Made by a program: the position numbers and the translations under genes. A DNA stretch of 64,000 nucleotides from Labrys sedimenti. Lineage in GTDB: Bacteria; Pseudomonadota; Alphaproteobacteria; Rhizobiales; Labraceae. Within the stretch, counting starts at the first letter, position 1. Each line of letters opens with the position of its first letter. Location of the stretch: contig NZ_JAXOUF010000020.1 of NCBI RefSeq assembly GCF_034424805.1, positions 33,903-97,902 of the forward strand. The letters run 5' to 3'. This document shows, in pieces, positions 7,901 to 14,903 of the stretch. The notes below the pieces were generated by a model, which was not told the origin of the DNA, made no database searches, and saw nothing but the letters and a program-made list of their open reading frames with translations.

Positions 7901-10077
7901 CCGAGATCATCGACGACATCCTGGGCCCGGACGGCACGCCTGTCGCGTTTCTTCTGGTGGCGGTCGATATCCTGATCTCGCACTGGCCGCAGACAATTCC
8001 GGCGGCCTTGCCATTTCTCGGCTCTCCCGAGCTGATGTCCCTGGATCATGTTCGCCTTGCGCGCGATTGGCTGCCTGGTTTGAACCCGGTGGGCTTTGGC
8101 GCCGTCGGGCCAAAGGAACCCGGCGCAACAATTAGCCTTGCCGATATCAGGCAGCGGCCTTCGCGACGGGCGGCCCTGGAGAATCTCCTGGGCGAATTCG
8201 CGCACAGCAAGGACGCCGATGTTACGAGGCTCCGCGTGCTCCTTCAGGCATCCGCCGAGCGGCTTGGAGAGCCCCAGCTGGGTGATACCTTAGTAGAGCC
8301 CCGGCTCATGGCGCGGCGAGCGCTCAACGCAATCGATCCAGCCAACTGGCACACGGAGAATGGCGAGCGAGTTTACGTGCCGCCCCCGGATGAACTGGCG
8401 CACAACGCAGATCTTCAAGCCAGGTACTCTGCTGAAAGCTCGGATTTCAGCATGGATTTTGCGCTTCTCGGTGTCCTGGAGCATGCGGATCGCTCCAGTC
8501 CAGAGCTTGTGGAACGTGCAGTTATTCACGCCAGACGCTTGCAGTCGCTCGACAACGATGCGGCTGAGGACGTTTTGCGTTCTCGAACGATTGCGATCGT
8601 CTCGGCCGCCATGATTACCGCCCGTGACGCGTCCGATATGTTCCTTGGCGAGCACGAGGACTGGGTGCGACAGGCGATTGAGAAAGCTATTGCGACTACC
8701 GCCCCCGACATCGCTTCTGGCATGCGCGAGGGAATTCGCTACAACCCGATCAGCATTGCTACGCTCGGCCTCATCCACCTGTGGCTAAGGAAACAAAGTG
8801 ACGCCGATCGAGATACATTGCTGGATCTGGCTGGTCGTGACACCAGCGAAGCCGCGCAGGGGTTTGGAGCCGGTCTAGGCATCATCCGTCAGCGTGATCG
8901 GCGGCTCCTTCGAGCGGCCCTCAGATGTGCAATGACAGCCCAAATCAAGCCATTCCATCAATGGAATACGCCAGAAAAAGCCCAATCGGCTGACCAAGCT
9001 CAACATCGAAGGAGAGTCGAAGCAGCCATCGCGGCCGAGCGCGCATGGTTGCACGGCCACGTCGGCGAGCCGGTCTGGCCGGCCCTACCGGCACCCGCCC
9101 CACGCACCAGATCGGGAATTCGGATTGGAGCTGCGCCAATCGAGGCTCGAACGCATCGTCAAGCAGAGCCCGAAGAGCTATTTCATAGCCAGGCTGGGGC
9201 CCTGTGGGTTCGACAACTCACGGGTGCCTTTGATCCGGAAGATCATGACTGGCTGCGGGAATTCGTTAACGCCTATGCAGATTGGACAGGCAAGGCGAAT
9301 GGATCCGAATTTGAACGGCACGCCGACGTTGAAAATCGCTTCGATGGTTGGAACGACGTCTTCTATCGGCTGGTCGCACGTGCCCTCTTGAAACTGAGCC
9401 CCGGCGATGCTGCCGCCGAAGTCAGCCGGTTTATCGACGTTCCCGACAGATCGTTTTTTGACATCGTCCCCGTGCTTGCCACAAGCATCGACGATCTTTA
9501 TTTCAATGGGCACGGACTAAATCGCGAGACAGCAGTTCAAATTCGCGATCACCTCGTCGACCGCCTGATGCAAAGCCATGATTGGCACCGGGAACAGAAG
9601 CGATTGGAGCTTACGGTTGAGAGCCGGATTGGTCCCGCAATCGCGGCCTTGTTTTTCAACCACTACAGTCCGATCAGCGGATCCAATTGCTACTTGTTTG
9701 CAAAGGCCGTTGACCAGGTTGACGCGTTCCTCCCAAAACTCAGCCAGTTGATCGAGACGGGCCCCGTCCCGTTCACTGCGATCCTGACAATGAATTTGCT
9801 CGAGGTGTCTCACGCGCCCAGGCATGACGGCTTCTTCCTCAGCAGCGCTCTTGTTTGGCTCAGGCGCCAGCCTGACAATACAGGCTTATGGGTCGAAGTC
9901 GGTTTGGGGAAGCGCCTGGCTCTGTGGATCGAAGTCCTGATGTCATCTGACCCGTCGGTTCGCTCAGCAAGCCATCCGCTACGGCCGCGAATCGATGACG
10001 CCCTTGCCCGGTTGGTCCGAGCCGGCGTTCCGGAAGCTCATAGGATCGAGCGCGCGCTCGCCAACGACATTCCGTAA
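4948..10077 (+). CDS. Giant STAND-type P-loop NTPase with N-terminal PD-(D/E)XK-like nuclease region
   Basis: A 1709-residue protein. Residues about 22-120 (FEGQVGAHYLLTLL...YPLDDVII...LEVQVKRT) match the pattern of Cap4/DUF4297-like restriction-endonuclease folds, with Asp66/Asp67 and Gln85-x-Lys87 as candidate metal-binding residues. A P-loop GGPGVGKS follows at 325-332, with Walker B LFVDS (Asp392). The rest, over 1200 residues, is largely helical and Leu-rich with no recognised repeat. Nuclease + NTPase + long sensor is the architecture of AVAST/STAND anti-phage proteins; family membership is inference. The start ATG at 4948 has a weak Shine-Dalgarno. The 3' end is followed closely by the TnsE-like gene. 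Confidence 0.8.
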   Translation: MSDSTSGGTSSAASPSASGPAGALFEGQVGAHYLLTLLADADPRGLPGMSIERVELQRAGEGYPLDDVIIQGVTRIGEPATLEVQVKRTIKFTRGDAVFKDVVAQLARAYAKLDLSHQRHQFAVATERNSFKITGAYQDVLRWAREISSPTTFIARIDRKGVCNDDMRSFVATVRAHLAEFGCANDDQTIWQILRRFQILPFDYDAPGSQSLELATERSRSVLEPDEVSRASGFWKALTETAIRTAASGGDLDRRRLLETLTNVDSFRVRGSLRNRLARETLSDAASLTAADLRCDIAGVTLARSAQLQAVRESRAMGRYIEIQGGPGVGKSGVLGMLVQQTLREANAIVLSPERTTPGGWLAFKTALGVDASPKAFLSDLASDGGAVLFVDSLDFFDDDSKRKTVVDLVRTAADIPNFQIIVTVRTGFDKDEPNWLPSDVLDRLGRASPVVIQDIGEQELDELKEAKPALRALLADDHPARPIARNLFRLSRLLDVQGPTEDLRSEVDLLERWWTTADGAPAGRRERARLLRDLSEGVLGGVDHLTTQAPPAAVESLVSSGTLRELALDRVTFRHDVLREWAIAWLLHSAPSTVNRLPLSQTAAASLVRGVELGARLALERSSDARSWVSYLDRVSVPGAHPSWRRWSLLAILRSEHGFALLDQAATSLFEQDGALLRELIRTAIAVEARPLADLLTEKGGGLPAIPAGLYGPANMSWATLACWLIKRQADLPIQALPDIVELFQHLAMSTLLRGEFTQLMARSLADWLDEIEEAREHRLFAQPEPRFKAGFRYHELEKLAVDVQRAFALMAISVPERAQRYLLGVVERNNTYTIRNLMTFRGTLAQAAPVELAELTILGLIQRPEDYPTNRRSHDTIFSHLDSDFLPSSPAQGPFWDLLNSAPQQGLPLIRRLVEHAVTCISTGQEPGKDGLTLELPSGPRFFPWEHTYDWSRGTGSLFAVESGLMALEAWSHMRMERGDPVAEIIDDILGPDGTPVAFLLVAVDILISHWPQTIPAALPFLGSPELMSLDHVRLARDWLPGLNPVGFGAVGPKEPGATISLADIRQRPSRRAALENLLGEFAHSKDADVTRLRVLLQASAERLGEPQLGDTLVEPRLMARRALNAIDPANWHTENGERVYVPPPDELAHNADLQARYSAESSDFSMDFALLGVLEHADRSSPELVERAVIHARRLQSLDNDAAEDVLRSRTIAIVSAAMITARDASDMFLGEHEDWVRQAIEKAIATTAPDIASGMREGIRYNPISIATLGLIHLWLRKQSDADRDTLLDLAGRDTSEAAQGFGAGLGIIRQRDRRLLRAALRCAMTAQIKPFHQWNTPEKAQSADQAQHRRRVEAAIAAERAWLHGHVGEPVWPALPAPAPRTRSGIRIGAAPIEARTHRQAEPEELFHSQAGALWVRQLTGAFDPEDHDWLREFVNAYADWTGKANGSEFERHADVENRFDGWNDVFYRLVARALLKLSPGDAAAEVSRFIDVPDRSFFDIVPVLATSIDDLYFNGHGLNRETAVQIRDHLVDRLMQSHDWHREQKRLELTVESRIGPAIAALFFNHYSPISGSNCYLFAKAVDQVDAFLPKLSQLIETGPVPFTAILTMNLLEVSHAPRHDGFFLSSALVWLRRQPDNTGLWVEVGLGKRLALWIEVLMSSDPSVRSASHPLRPRIDDALARLVRAGVPEAHRIERALANDIP

Positions 10078-10123
10078 GGAAATCGCCGGTGACAGGCGGC
10101 GCCATGCAGGGCACAATGAGTTC

Positions 10124-11935
10124 ATGTTGGAGGCCATACCCAAGACCCTGTTCGATGTCCGCCCGGTCGAGCGCATTACGCGCTTGGATTGCGTTCCGGC
10201 AAGCAACTCGGAGTGGATTGCCTGGTGGTATTGCGGCCTTTGCAAACCACAAATGCGGAGCCTCCAACCCAAGGTACTCGTGGAGTTCCGGCGGCTACGA
10301 GACAAGGATGGAACCGACGCATCGCGATCGAGTACCGTCATGTGCAGGGTGCCGGTCAGTGACCTCGGAGCGGTCCGTATCGGATCGGTGTGGAAAGACC
10401 AGCAGTGCTCCCAAACAATTGTGCTCGAAAAAACCGAATTCGAAGCCGAATTCACGCCAGGATCATGGCGGCTGACCTCCCTATTGGACGAAACCAAAGC
10501 GGACAACCCGCTTCCGTTTCCCCAAGAGGCATATCCGCTCAAATACGGTTCAAACGACCGAAATCGTCTTCTCGAGTTTTCGCTCCGATCCGGAGATCGC
10601 CTGATCATTCCTTGTCTGGAGTTCTTCGCAAGATGCTACGGCCGCAGCTCCGTTCTGCGCCGCGATCTTGCTACCTATCCCTGGGATGGACAAGGCGAGA
10701 CGTGCGCTGATCGCTTTTACGCGCCTCTCGAAGAACCCGAGACGCCCGATGAGGCTTGGAAGGTCCGGCCGACCGGGAACCTGACCAAAGGCGACAGTGT
10801 GTTCCTCGCCCATGCCAAATATGATCCCTACACGACCAAAATCGTCCGTGGGATTTACGCCGAGCTTGAAAGCGCCTTCAGCAATCGTCCCGCCTCCCCT
10901 GCGTTTGTGAACATCCGACCCTGGTTTCAGGGGCCCGCAAGACTCAGAGTGGAAGGAAGACGTTTCAAGGGTGGGTTTCTAGGCCTGCGAATCCTTGGCT
11001 GTAGCGACCCGGCCGGTGTCGCGGTCCAATGGCTTCGAGATGGCCTCAAATCGGAGAAAACCAATGGCATTTCGAGTGATCTCGATGGTGCCTGGAGAGG
11101 CCTGGGGAGGCACCGTCTGGTTAAGGCCCCGGAAATTGTCAGCCTGATCGACGAAGATCCGGACAGGGATGTTCGATCCGTGAAGGTGGAAGACTCCGGT
11201 TTTGTCGTCCTCGGAGAAGCACGTGCGGTCCGAACAGTACGCCGTCAACGGCCCGAGGTGTTATCGGGACAACCGAGCAAAGGCGCTGAAGCCGAGAGCT
11301 ACGCCGGCGGAAAGCCGCACGGGTATGGCAAGGGGGTTGGTCCCTATATCCAACAGATGCGAGCAACGTTAGAGTCTCACGGTGTCCTGAGGGACATGTG
11401 GAGCGCCATGCGCTACCTCACGCGAAAATACCCAAAGGCAATCAGCTCGGTCTCATGGTTCACGTTTCAGGATGGCTTCCAAGAGACCAGCGATGCATCG
11501 ACAAATTCCCTCTCACGTTTTTTGAGCACGGACAGAGTCCAATCGGAAATCCGCCATTGGCTCTATCTGGACCGGCGAGCCGGCATCGTGCGCGGTGTGC
11601 TGGTGGCGCGTATGCATGTTCAAGGCAAATGCGTTGACTTCTTCGAGATTCAACGCCGCCGCCGCGCGAAGAGAAACAAGAAGGACGAAGCCCCGCCCAA
11701 GGAAGAGAATTTCAAGGGTCTGGTCTGCATGCTCAGATCGCAGGACGAGCACGAGGCATGGACGAAGACTTTTCTCAATCGGGTACGCCACGAGAAGGGT
11801 ATCGTCGAGAATTTCGCACGGGAATGCCCTGGAAAAGCCGATACTTTCAAGCACTCAAAGGCGTTGAGTGATGAGGTTCCGTGCGAGGCTGCCGTCTTGA
11901 ATGCGTTAAAGAAAATGGGAATATACTTGGACTAA
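10124..11935 (+). CDS. TnsE-like protein (predicted)
   Basis: A 603-residue protein (ATG at 10124; a frame opening at 9995 would overlap the NTPase gene by 83 bases and looks spurious). Compared from memory with Tn7 TnsE (about 540 aa), it shares a middle motif LIIPCLEFFARCYGRSSVLR (residue 160 on; TnsE has an IPxLELAR...RSCLSS stretch). It also shares a C-terminal domain (about 405-600) in which a hydrophobic strand (VRGVLVARM...VDFFEI) is followed by a SxDEHEAWTKTFLNRVR segment and a terminal KHSKAL resembling NHPKGL. TnsE directs Tn7 to replicating DNA and conjugal plasmids. The stop codon TAA abuts the internal left end exactly. The assignment is remote and could be wrong. Confidence 0.5.
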   Translation: MLEAIPKTLFDVRPVERITRLDCVPASNSEWIAWWYCGLCKPQMRSLQPKVLVEFRRLRDKDGTDASRSSTVMCRVPVSDLGAVRIGSVWKDQQCSQTIVLEKTEFEAEFTPGSWRLTSLLDETKADNPLPFPQEAYPLKYGSNDRNRLLEFSLRSGDRLIIPCLEFFARCYGRSSVLRRDLATYPWDGQGETCADRFYAPLEEPETPDEAWKVRPTGNLTKGDSVFLAHAKYDPYTTKIVRGIYAELESAFSNRPASPAFVNIRPWFQGPARLRVEGRRFKGGFLGLRILGCSDPAGVAVQWLRDGLKSEKTNGISSDLDGAWRGLGRHRLVKAPEIVSLIDEDPDRDVRSVKVEDSGFVVLGEARAVRTVRRQRPEVLSGQPSKGAEAESYAGGKPHGYGKGVGPYIQQMRATLESHGVLRDMWSAMRYLTRKYPKAISSVSWFTFQDGFQETSDASTNSLSRFLSTDRVQSEIRHWLYLDRRAGIVRGVLVARMHVQGKCVDFFEIQRRRRAKRNKKDEAPPKEENFKGLVCMLRSQDEHEAWTKTFLNRVRHEKGIVENFARECPGKADTFKHSKALSDEVPCEAAVLNALKKMGIYLD

Positions 11936-12004
11936 TGTCATTTCTCGAAATAGATGCAGCTCGCTCAAATTAATTGCGACTTGCGACTCGAAATGGCACG
12001 CATG
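11936..12004 (+). repeat. Internal left end (L2) of a second/nested element
   Basis: TGTCATTTCTCGAAATA is identical over the first 17 bases to the outer left end. It is followed by repeat sites CGAAATAGATGCAGCT (11946-11961), CAAATTAATTGCGACT (11966-11981) and a degraded third site (11989-12004), with the same spacing as in L1. It is in the same orientation as L1. No ACTAA duplicate matching the 5 bases before it is found beside the right end. Confidence 0.88.
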
Positions 12005-12036
12005 GCCGCCTCCCCAAGAAGCCACATGCTTTTGGT

Positions 12037-12603
12037 TCAAAACTCTCCTTTTTGCAGAGTTTTCATGGTGTCCATAAGATCTGTGTTCGCTTGATTTTTC
12101 TTATCGATCTGAGTTTTGGTCAGACCATCCAACAAATCCTTGTATTGCTTTGAATCGAGTGTTTCGAAGCAAATGCCTCCCTCGCAAACCTTCTTACCCG
12201 GCTGACTCTCGGCAGCCGTGCGCAGCTTGGCGAATATATCCGCAATTTTCGCTTCGGATTGAGCGTTACTCATAGCCAATCGAACATTTTCCAAACGTGC
12301 AATACCGAGCCGAATAATGGATCTTGCCGCATCGGATGTATAAATATCCAAATAACTTGTCAGGATCTCAATAGCTTTGGTACAATCCTGCTCTGATTTC
12401 GGTACATTAGATCCATCGATTGTGGCGGAAATTTTTGATCGTACCTCAACAATTTCGACTTTCATAACATCCGCGTTCGCTTCCGCGGTTGTTTTGAAAT
12501 ATTCGGTCGCTAAATTTCCACCAATGCCCGACAAGAATGTCACAACTCCGACTATTATTGCCCAGCTCCAATGCGTAGGTGCAGAGGCGGCAGCTGTTGT
12601 CAT
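12037..12603 (-). CDS. Membrane-anchored protein of unknown function
   Basis: A 188-residue protein. The start is ATG at 12603, chosen because GGGGGG lies about 6 bases upstream and a longer reading adds no hydrophobic or conserved sequence. A single transmembrane segment (WSWAIIVGVVTFLSGIGG) lies near residues 11-28. It is followed by a mostly helical soluble region with two close cysteines (CEGGIC). The function is unknown. It is the first gene inside L2 and reads toward it. Confidence 0.6.
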   Translation of the reverse strand: MTTAAASAPTHWSWAIIVGVVTFLSGIGGNLATEYFKTTAEANADVMKVEIVEVRSKISATIDGSNVPKSEQDCTKAIEILTSYLDIYTSDAARSIIRLGIARLENVRLAMSNAQSEAKIADIFAKLRTAAESQPGKKVCEGGICFETLDSKQYKDLLDGLTKTQIDKKNQANTDLMDTMKTLQKGEF

Positions 12604-12717
12604 ATCGACCCCCCTATTCGGCTCCGAGCAACAAGCCGATCCTAGACCCCGCCATAAGTATATTTCAAATTGGTATATCTTGCACGCTACATCCGGCGGA
12701 CACACCGTCGTGGTCGG

Positions 12718-12978
12718 CTAAGATGAACGCTCTTTGAAATAATCGATATAAAGCTGTGTTGCCTCAGCCTCAGTGACGAGGGCATGGCGTTTCAGGGCCA
12801 GGATTAGATCATGTATTTCATCAGGTTGCACTTCGTCGCCACATAGTTCCGTAATCTTGTCAGCCCACACATCAACAGGCCCCGGTCTGTAGGTGACGCC
12901 GTGATGTGCTGCCAATCGCCGGACATAGTCGGCGGTACCCTTCATTTCGGAGGCGACCCCAAGGTATCGAGTTGTCAT
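12718..12978 (-). CDS. Small protein of unknown function (86 aa)
   Basis: An 86-residue acidic, mostly helical protein (MTTRYLGVASEMKG...YFKERSS) with no recognised family. A strong Shine-Dalgarno (GGAGGGGAGACA) precedes the ATG at 12978. Size and position beside the resolvase gene would fit a small regulatory or accessory protein, but nothing in the sequence proves this. Confidence 0.55.
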   Translation of the reverse strand: MTTRYLGVASEMKGTADYVRRLAAHHGVTYRPGPVDVWADKITELCGDEVQPDEIHDLILALKRHALVTEAEATQLYIDYFKERSS

Positions 12979-13090
12979 TGTCTCCCCTCCTAGAGGAGGA
13001 CAATAGCATGGTCCGGATCCAATGAGACGTCCTCCTTCGGGGGCTCCCGCTATCTGATGGCGAAAGAGCTTAGGCGAAAATGTCTTATTT

Positions 13091-13200
13091 AGGTAGTCTC
13101 CAGCGAGACAATCGGGCGAGACGATAATTTCGTCTCACAAGGGTTGAGAAAAACAATTCGAGACAGTACTTTGGCATGGTCTAGACCCTAGCGAGACAAT
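13091..13200. promoter_or_regulatory. Candidate res site for the adjacent serine resolvase
   Basis: Inverted half-sites GTCTC/GAGAC cluster just upstream of the resolvase start. They lie at 13096-13100 with 13105-13109, at 13118-13122 with 13132-13136 (part of CGAGACGATAATTTCGTCTC), and at 13160-13164, 13178-13187 (GGTCTAGACC) and 13193-13197. About six half-sites in three groups is the layout of a Tn3-type res site, and it would also let the resolvase repress itself. Confidence 0.65.
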
Positions 13201-13203
13201 TCC

Positions 13204-13761
13204 ATGCCAACCTACGGTTACGCTCGCGTCAGCAGCGTCGATCAGGACCTTGCCATCCAGGAGACAGCTCTTCGCGCAGCCGGGTGCCATGTAATCCGCT
13301 CTGAGAAGAAGAGCGGCACCCGTCGGGATGGCCGAACCGAGCTCGCGACCCTGCTCGACTTCCTCCATGAAGGTGACACCTTGATGGTCACTCGCGTCGA
13401 TCGCCTGGCGCGCTCGATCGGCGATCTGCAGGACATCGTCCGTACCCTCAAGAGCAAAGGCGTCGCCCTGCGCGCCACCGAGCAGCCGATCGACACCTCG
13501 ACCGCGAGTGGCAAGGCCTTCCTCGACATGCTCGGCGTCTTCGCAGAGTTTGAAACCAATCTCAGGCGCGAACGGCAACTGGAAGGTATCGCAGCCGCCA
13601 AGGCCCGCGGCGCCTACCGAGGCCGGAAGCAAACCATCGACCCGGGCGAGATCCGACAACTGCGCAACCAGGAAAAGCTCGGCGCTACGGCCATAGCGCG
13701 CAAACTGGGCATCGGTCGAGCCTCCGTCTACCGTATCCTGTCGCGCGATTCTTCAATCTGA
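13204..13761 (+). CDS. Serine resolvase (Tn3/DNA-invertase family)
   Basis: A 185-residue serine recombinase. The catalytic Ser10 is in YARVSSVDQD, the conserved arginines in VTRVDRLARS are present, the long E helix (FAEFETNLRRERQLEGIAAAKARG) is intact, and the C-terminal helix-turn-helix is GATAIARKLGIGRASVYRIL. It would resolve cointegrates at the res-like site directly upstream. A decayed copy of the same gene lies at about 19825-20050. Resolvases are typical of Tn7 relatives that lack TnsA; this element has both. Confidence 0.95.
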   Translation: MPTYGYARVSSVDQDLAIQETALRAAGCHVIRSEKKSGTRRDGRTELATLLDFLHEGDTLMVTRVDRLARSIGDLQDIVRTLKSKGVALRATEQPIDTSTASGKAFLDMLGVFAEFETNLRRERQLEGIAAAKARGAYRGRKQTIDPGEIRQLRNQEKLGATAIARKLGIGRASVYRILSRDSSI

Positions 13762-13982
13762 TAATTATCTTGCTCCGCGAACCGGTCGACGGTCCTAAAT
13801 GACACTTCGTCCCGTCCGTTTGCAGATACTGCGCAACACTCGCTGCAGGGAGCAGGGCGGCTTATGCTTCTATTGCCGAGTCGGGTTTGACGATGGACGA
13901 TAAAAACGGACCGGCGGGTGCTGAGAACGATCCTTGACGAACCTCTTAACCCCGGGTGGCATGAGCCTTCGAAAGTCCGATC

Positions 13983-14756
13983 TCAGGTGAAGGCAACGGG
14001 CATTTCATCCCAGGTCATGCCTCGGTATTCGCGACCGTTTTCCTTTTTCGACCGGCGCTTGTTGTCCTTCCCCCAGGTGCCCCACTGCTTGAAGAAAAAG
14101 GCAGATCCATAATGAAGACAGCGATCATGGATTTCGTCGATCCATTCCTCGCGAATTGGCCGCGCCGCTCGGCCGCTTTCACCGCCCACGATTGCCCAGT
14201 GGATTCCTGAAAGATTCACTGGGCCAACAGGACCAATCAGCGGTTCGAACGAAATAAACCGTATCGCAGTCGGCACCTTGCGCAATTCGTCAATCCGCGA
14301 CACCACGTCCGCATTCTCGACGCTCGTCCCTAACCAGACGTTGGGAAGCACATCACCAATCCGGCTTGAGACGAGCTCCGCCATGCGATCGGGGCGCTTG
14401 GTCAGAATCTGGTAGTGATGATGCGGCGTCTCTCGCATGACCTTCCAGACCGCGACGATGAATTCGTCACTTACGCCCTGATGGAAGAGGTCGCTCATCG
14501 AATTGACAAAAATTTTTCGCGATTTTTTCCAGCCATACGGGATTTTGAGGGATGCGTGATCTTCCCGGACGACCCCGTTCCAAATCGTCCGCTTGCCACT
14601 TCTGCGGGTGAGTCCGTGGTATTTCGGGACGGCCATCGCGTCCAGCCGGCGAGCCATCTCCATGGCATAGCAATTCGTGCATCCGGAGGAGATGATGGAA
14701 CAACCCGCGACCGGATTCCAGGTCGCATCGGTCCACTCGATCTGTGACTCGGCCAT
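13983..14756 (-). CDS. Phage Gp37/Gp68-like protein (DUF5131), three-Cys-motif family
   Basis: A 257-residue protein beginning MAESQIEWTDATWNPVAGC. It carries a conserved C-x6-C-x2-C motif (CSIISSGCTNCYAME) near residues 19-30, and GTSVENADVVSRIDELR and WAIVGGESG segments typical of DUF5131 proteins, first known from mycobacteriophages. The cysteine motif suggests an iron-sulfur or radical-SAM-like centre, but the reaction is unknown. It lies 147 bases downstream of a tcmP gene on the same strand. The two families are known to occur together, so they probably act as one system. Confidence 0.85.
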   Translation of the reverse strand: MAESQIEWTDATWNPVAGCSIISSGCTNCYAMEMARRLDAMAVPKYHGLTRRSGKRTIWNGVVREDHASLKIPYGWKKSRKIFVNSMSDLFHQGVSDEFIVAVWKVMRETPHHHYQILTKRPDRMAELVSSRIGDVLPNVWLGTSVENADVVSRIDELRKVPTAIRFISFEPLIGPVGPVNLSGIHWAIVGGESGRAARPIREEWIDEIHDRCLHYGSAFFFKQWGTWGKDNKRRSKKENGREYRGMTWDEMPVAFT

Positions 14757-14825
14757 GTGTGCGCCCTCATGCCATAGCCAGGCGCACCGCCAAGGCTTGC
14801 CCCAAGCTCGGAGAAAGCGATTCTA

Positions 14826-14839
14826 TACCGCATGCGGTA
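14826..14839. promoter_or_regulatory. Perfect 14-bp palindrome upstream of the DUF5131 gene
   Basis: TACCGCATGCGGTA is perfectly self-complementary and lies 70 bases upstream of the DUF5131 start, in the gap after tcmP. It could be an operator for an unidentified regulator. No matching second copy was noticed. Confidence 0.35.
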
Positions 14840-14903
14840 AATTTAGGGTGTTATCGTTCCGGCGCGTCAATATGACTCAGCGACAACGACCAAAAGCGGA
14901 CCA

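Noticed and set aside
9995..10123. Longer start of the TnsE-like gene overlapping the NTPase gene
   Set aside because: The extra 43 residues overlap the NTPase coding sequence and look like a shadow frame; ATG 10124 leaves a clean gap.
11936..12004. Chance similarity of L2 to the transposon end
   Set aside because: 17 terminal identical bases plus three correctly spaced transposase sites cannot reasonably be chance.
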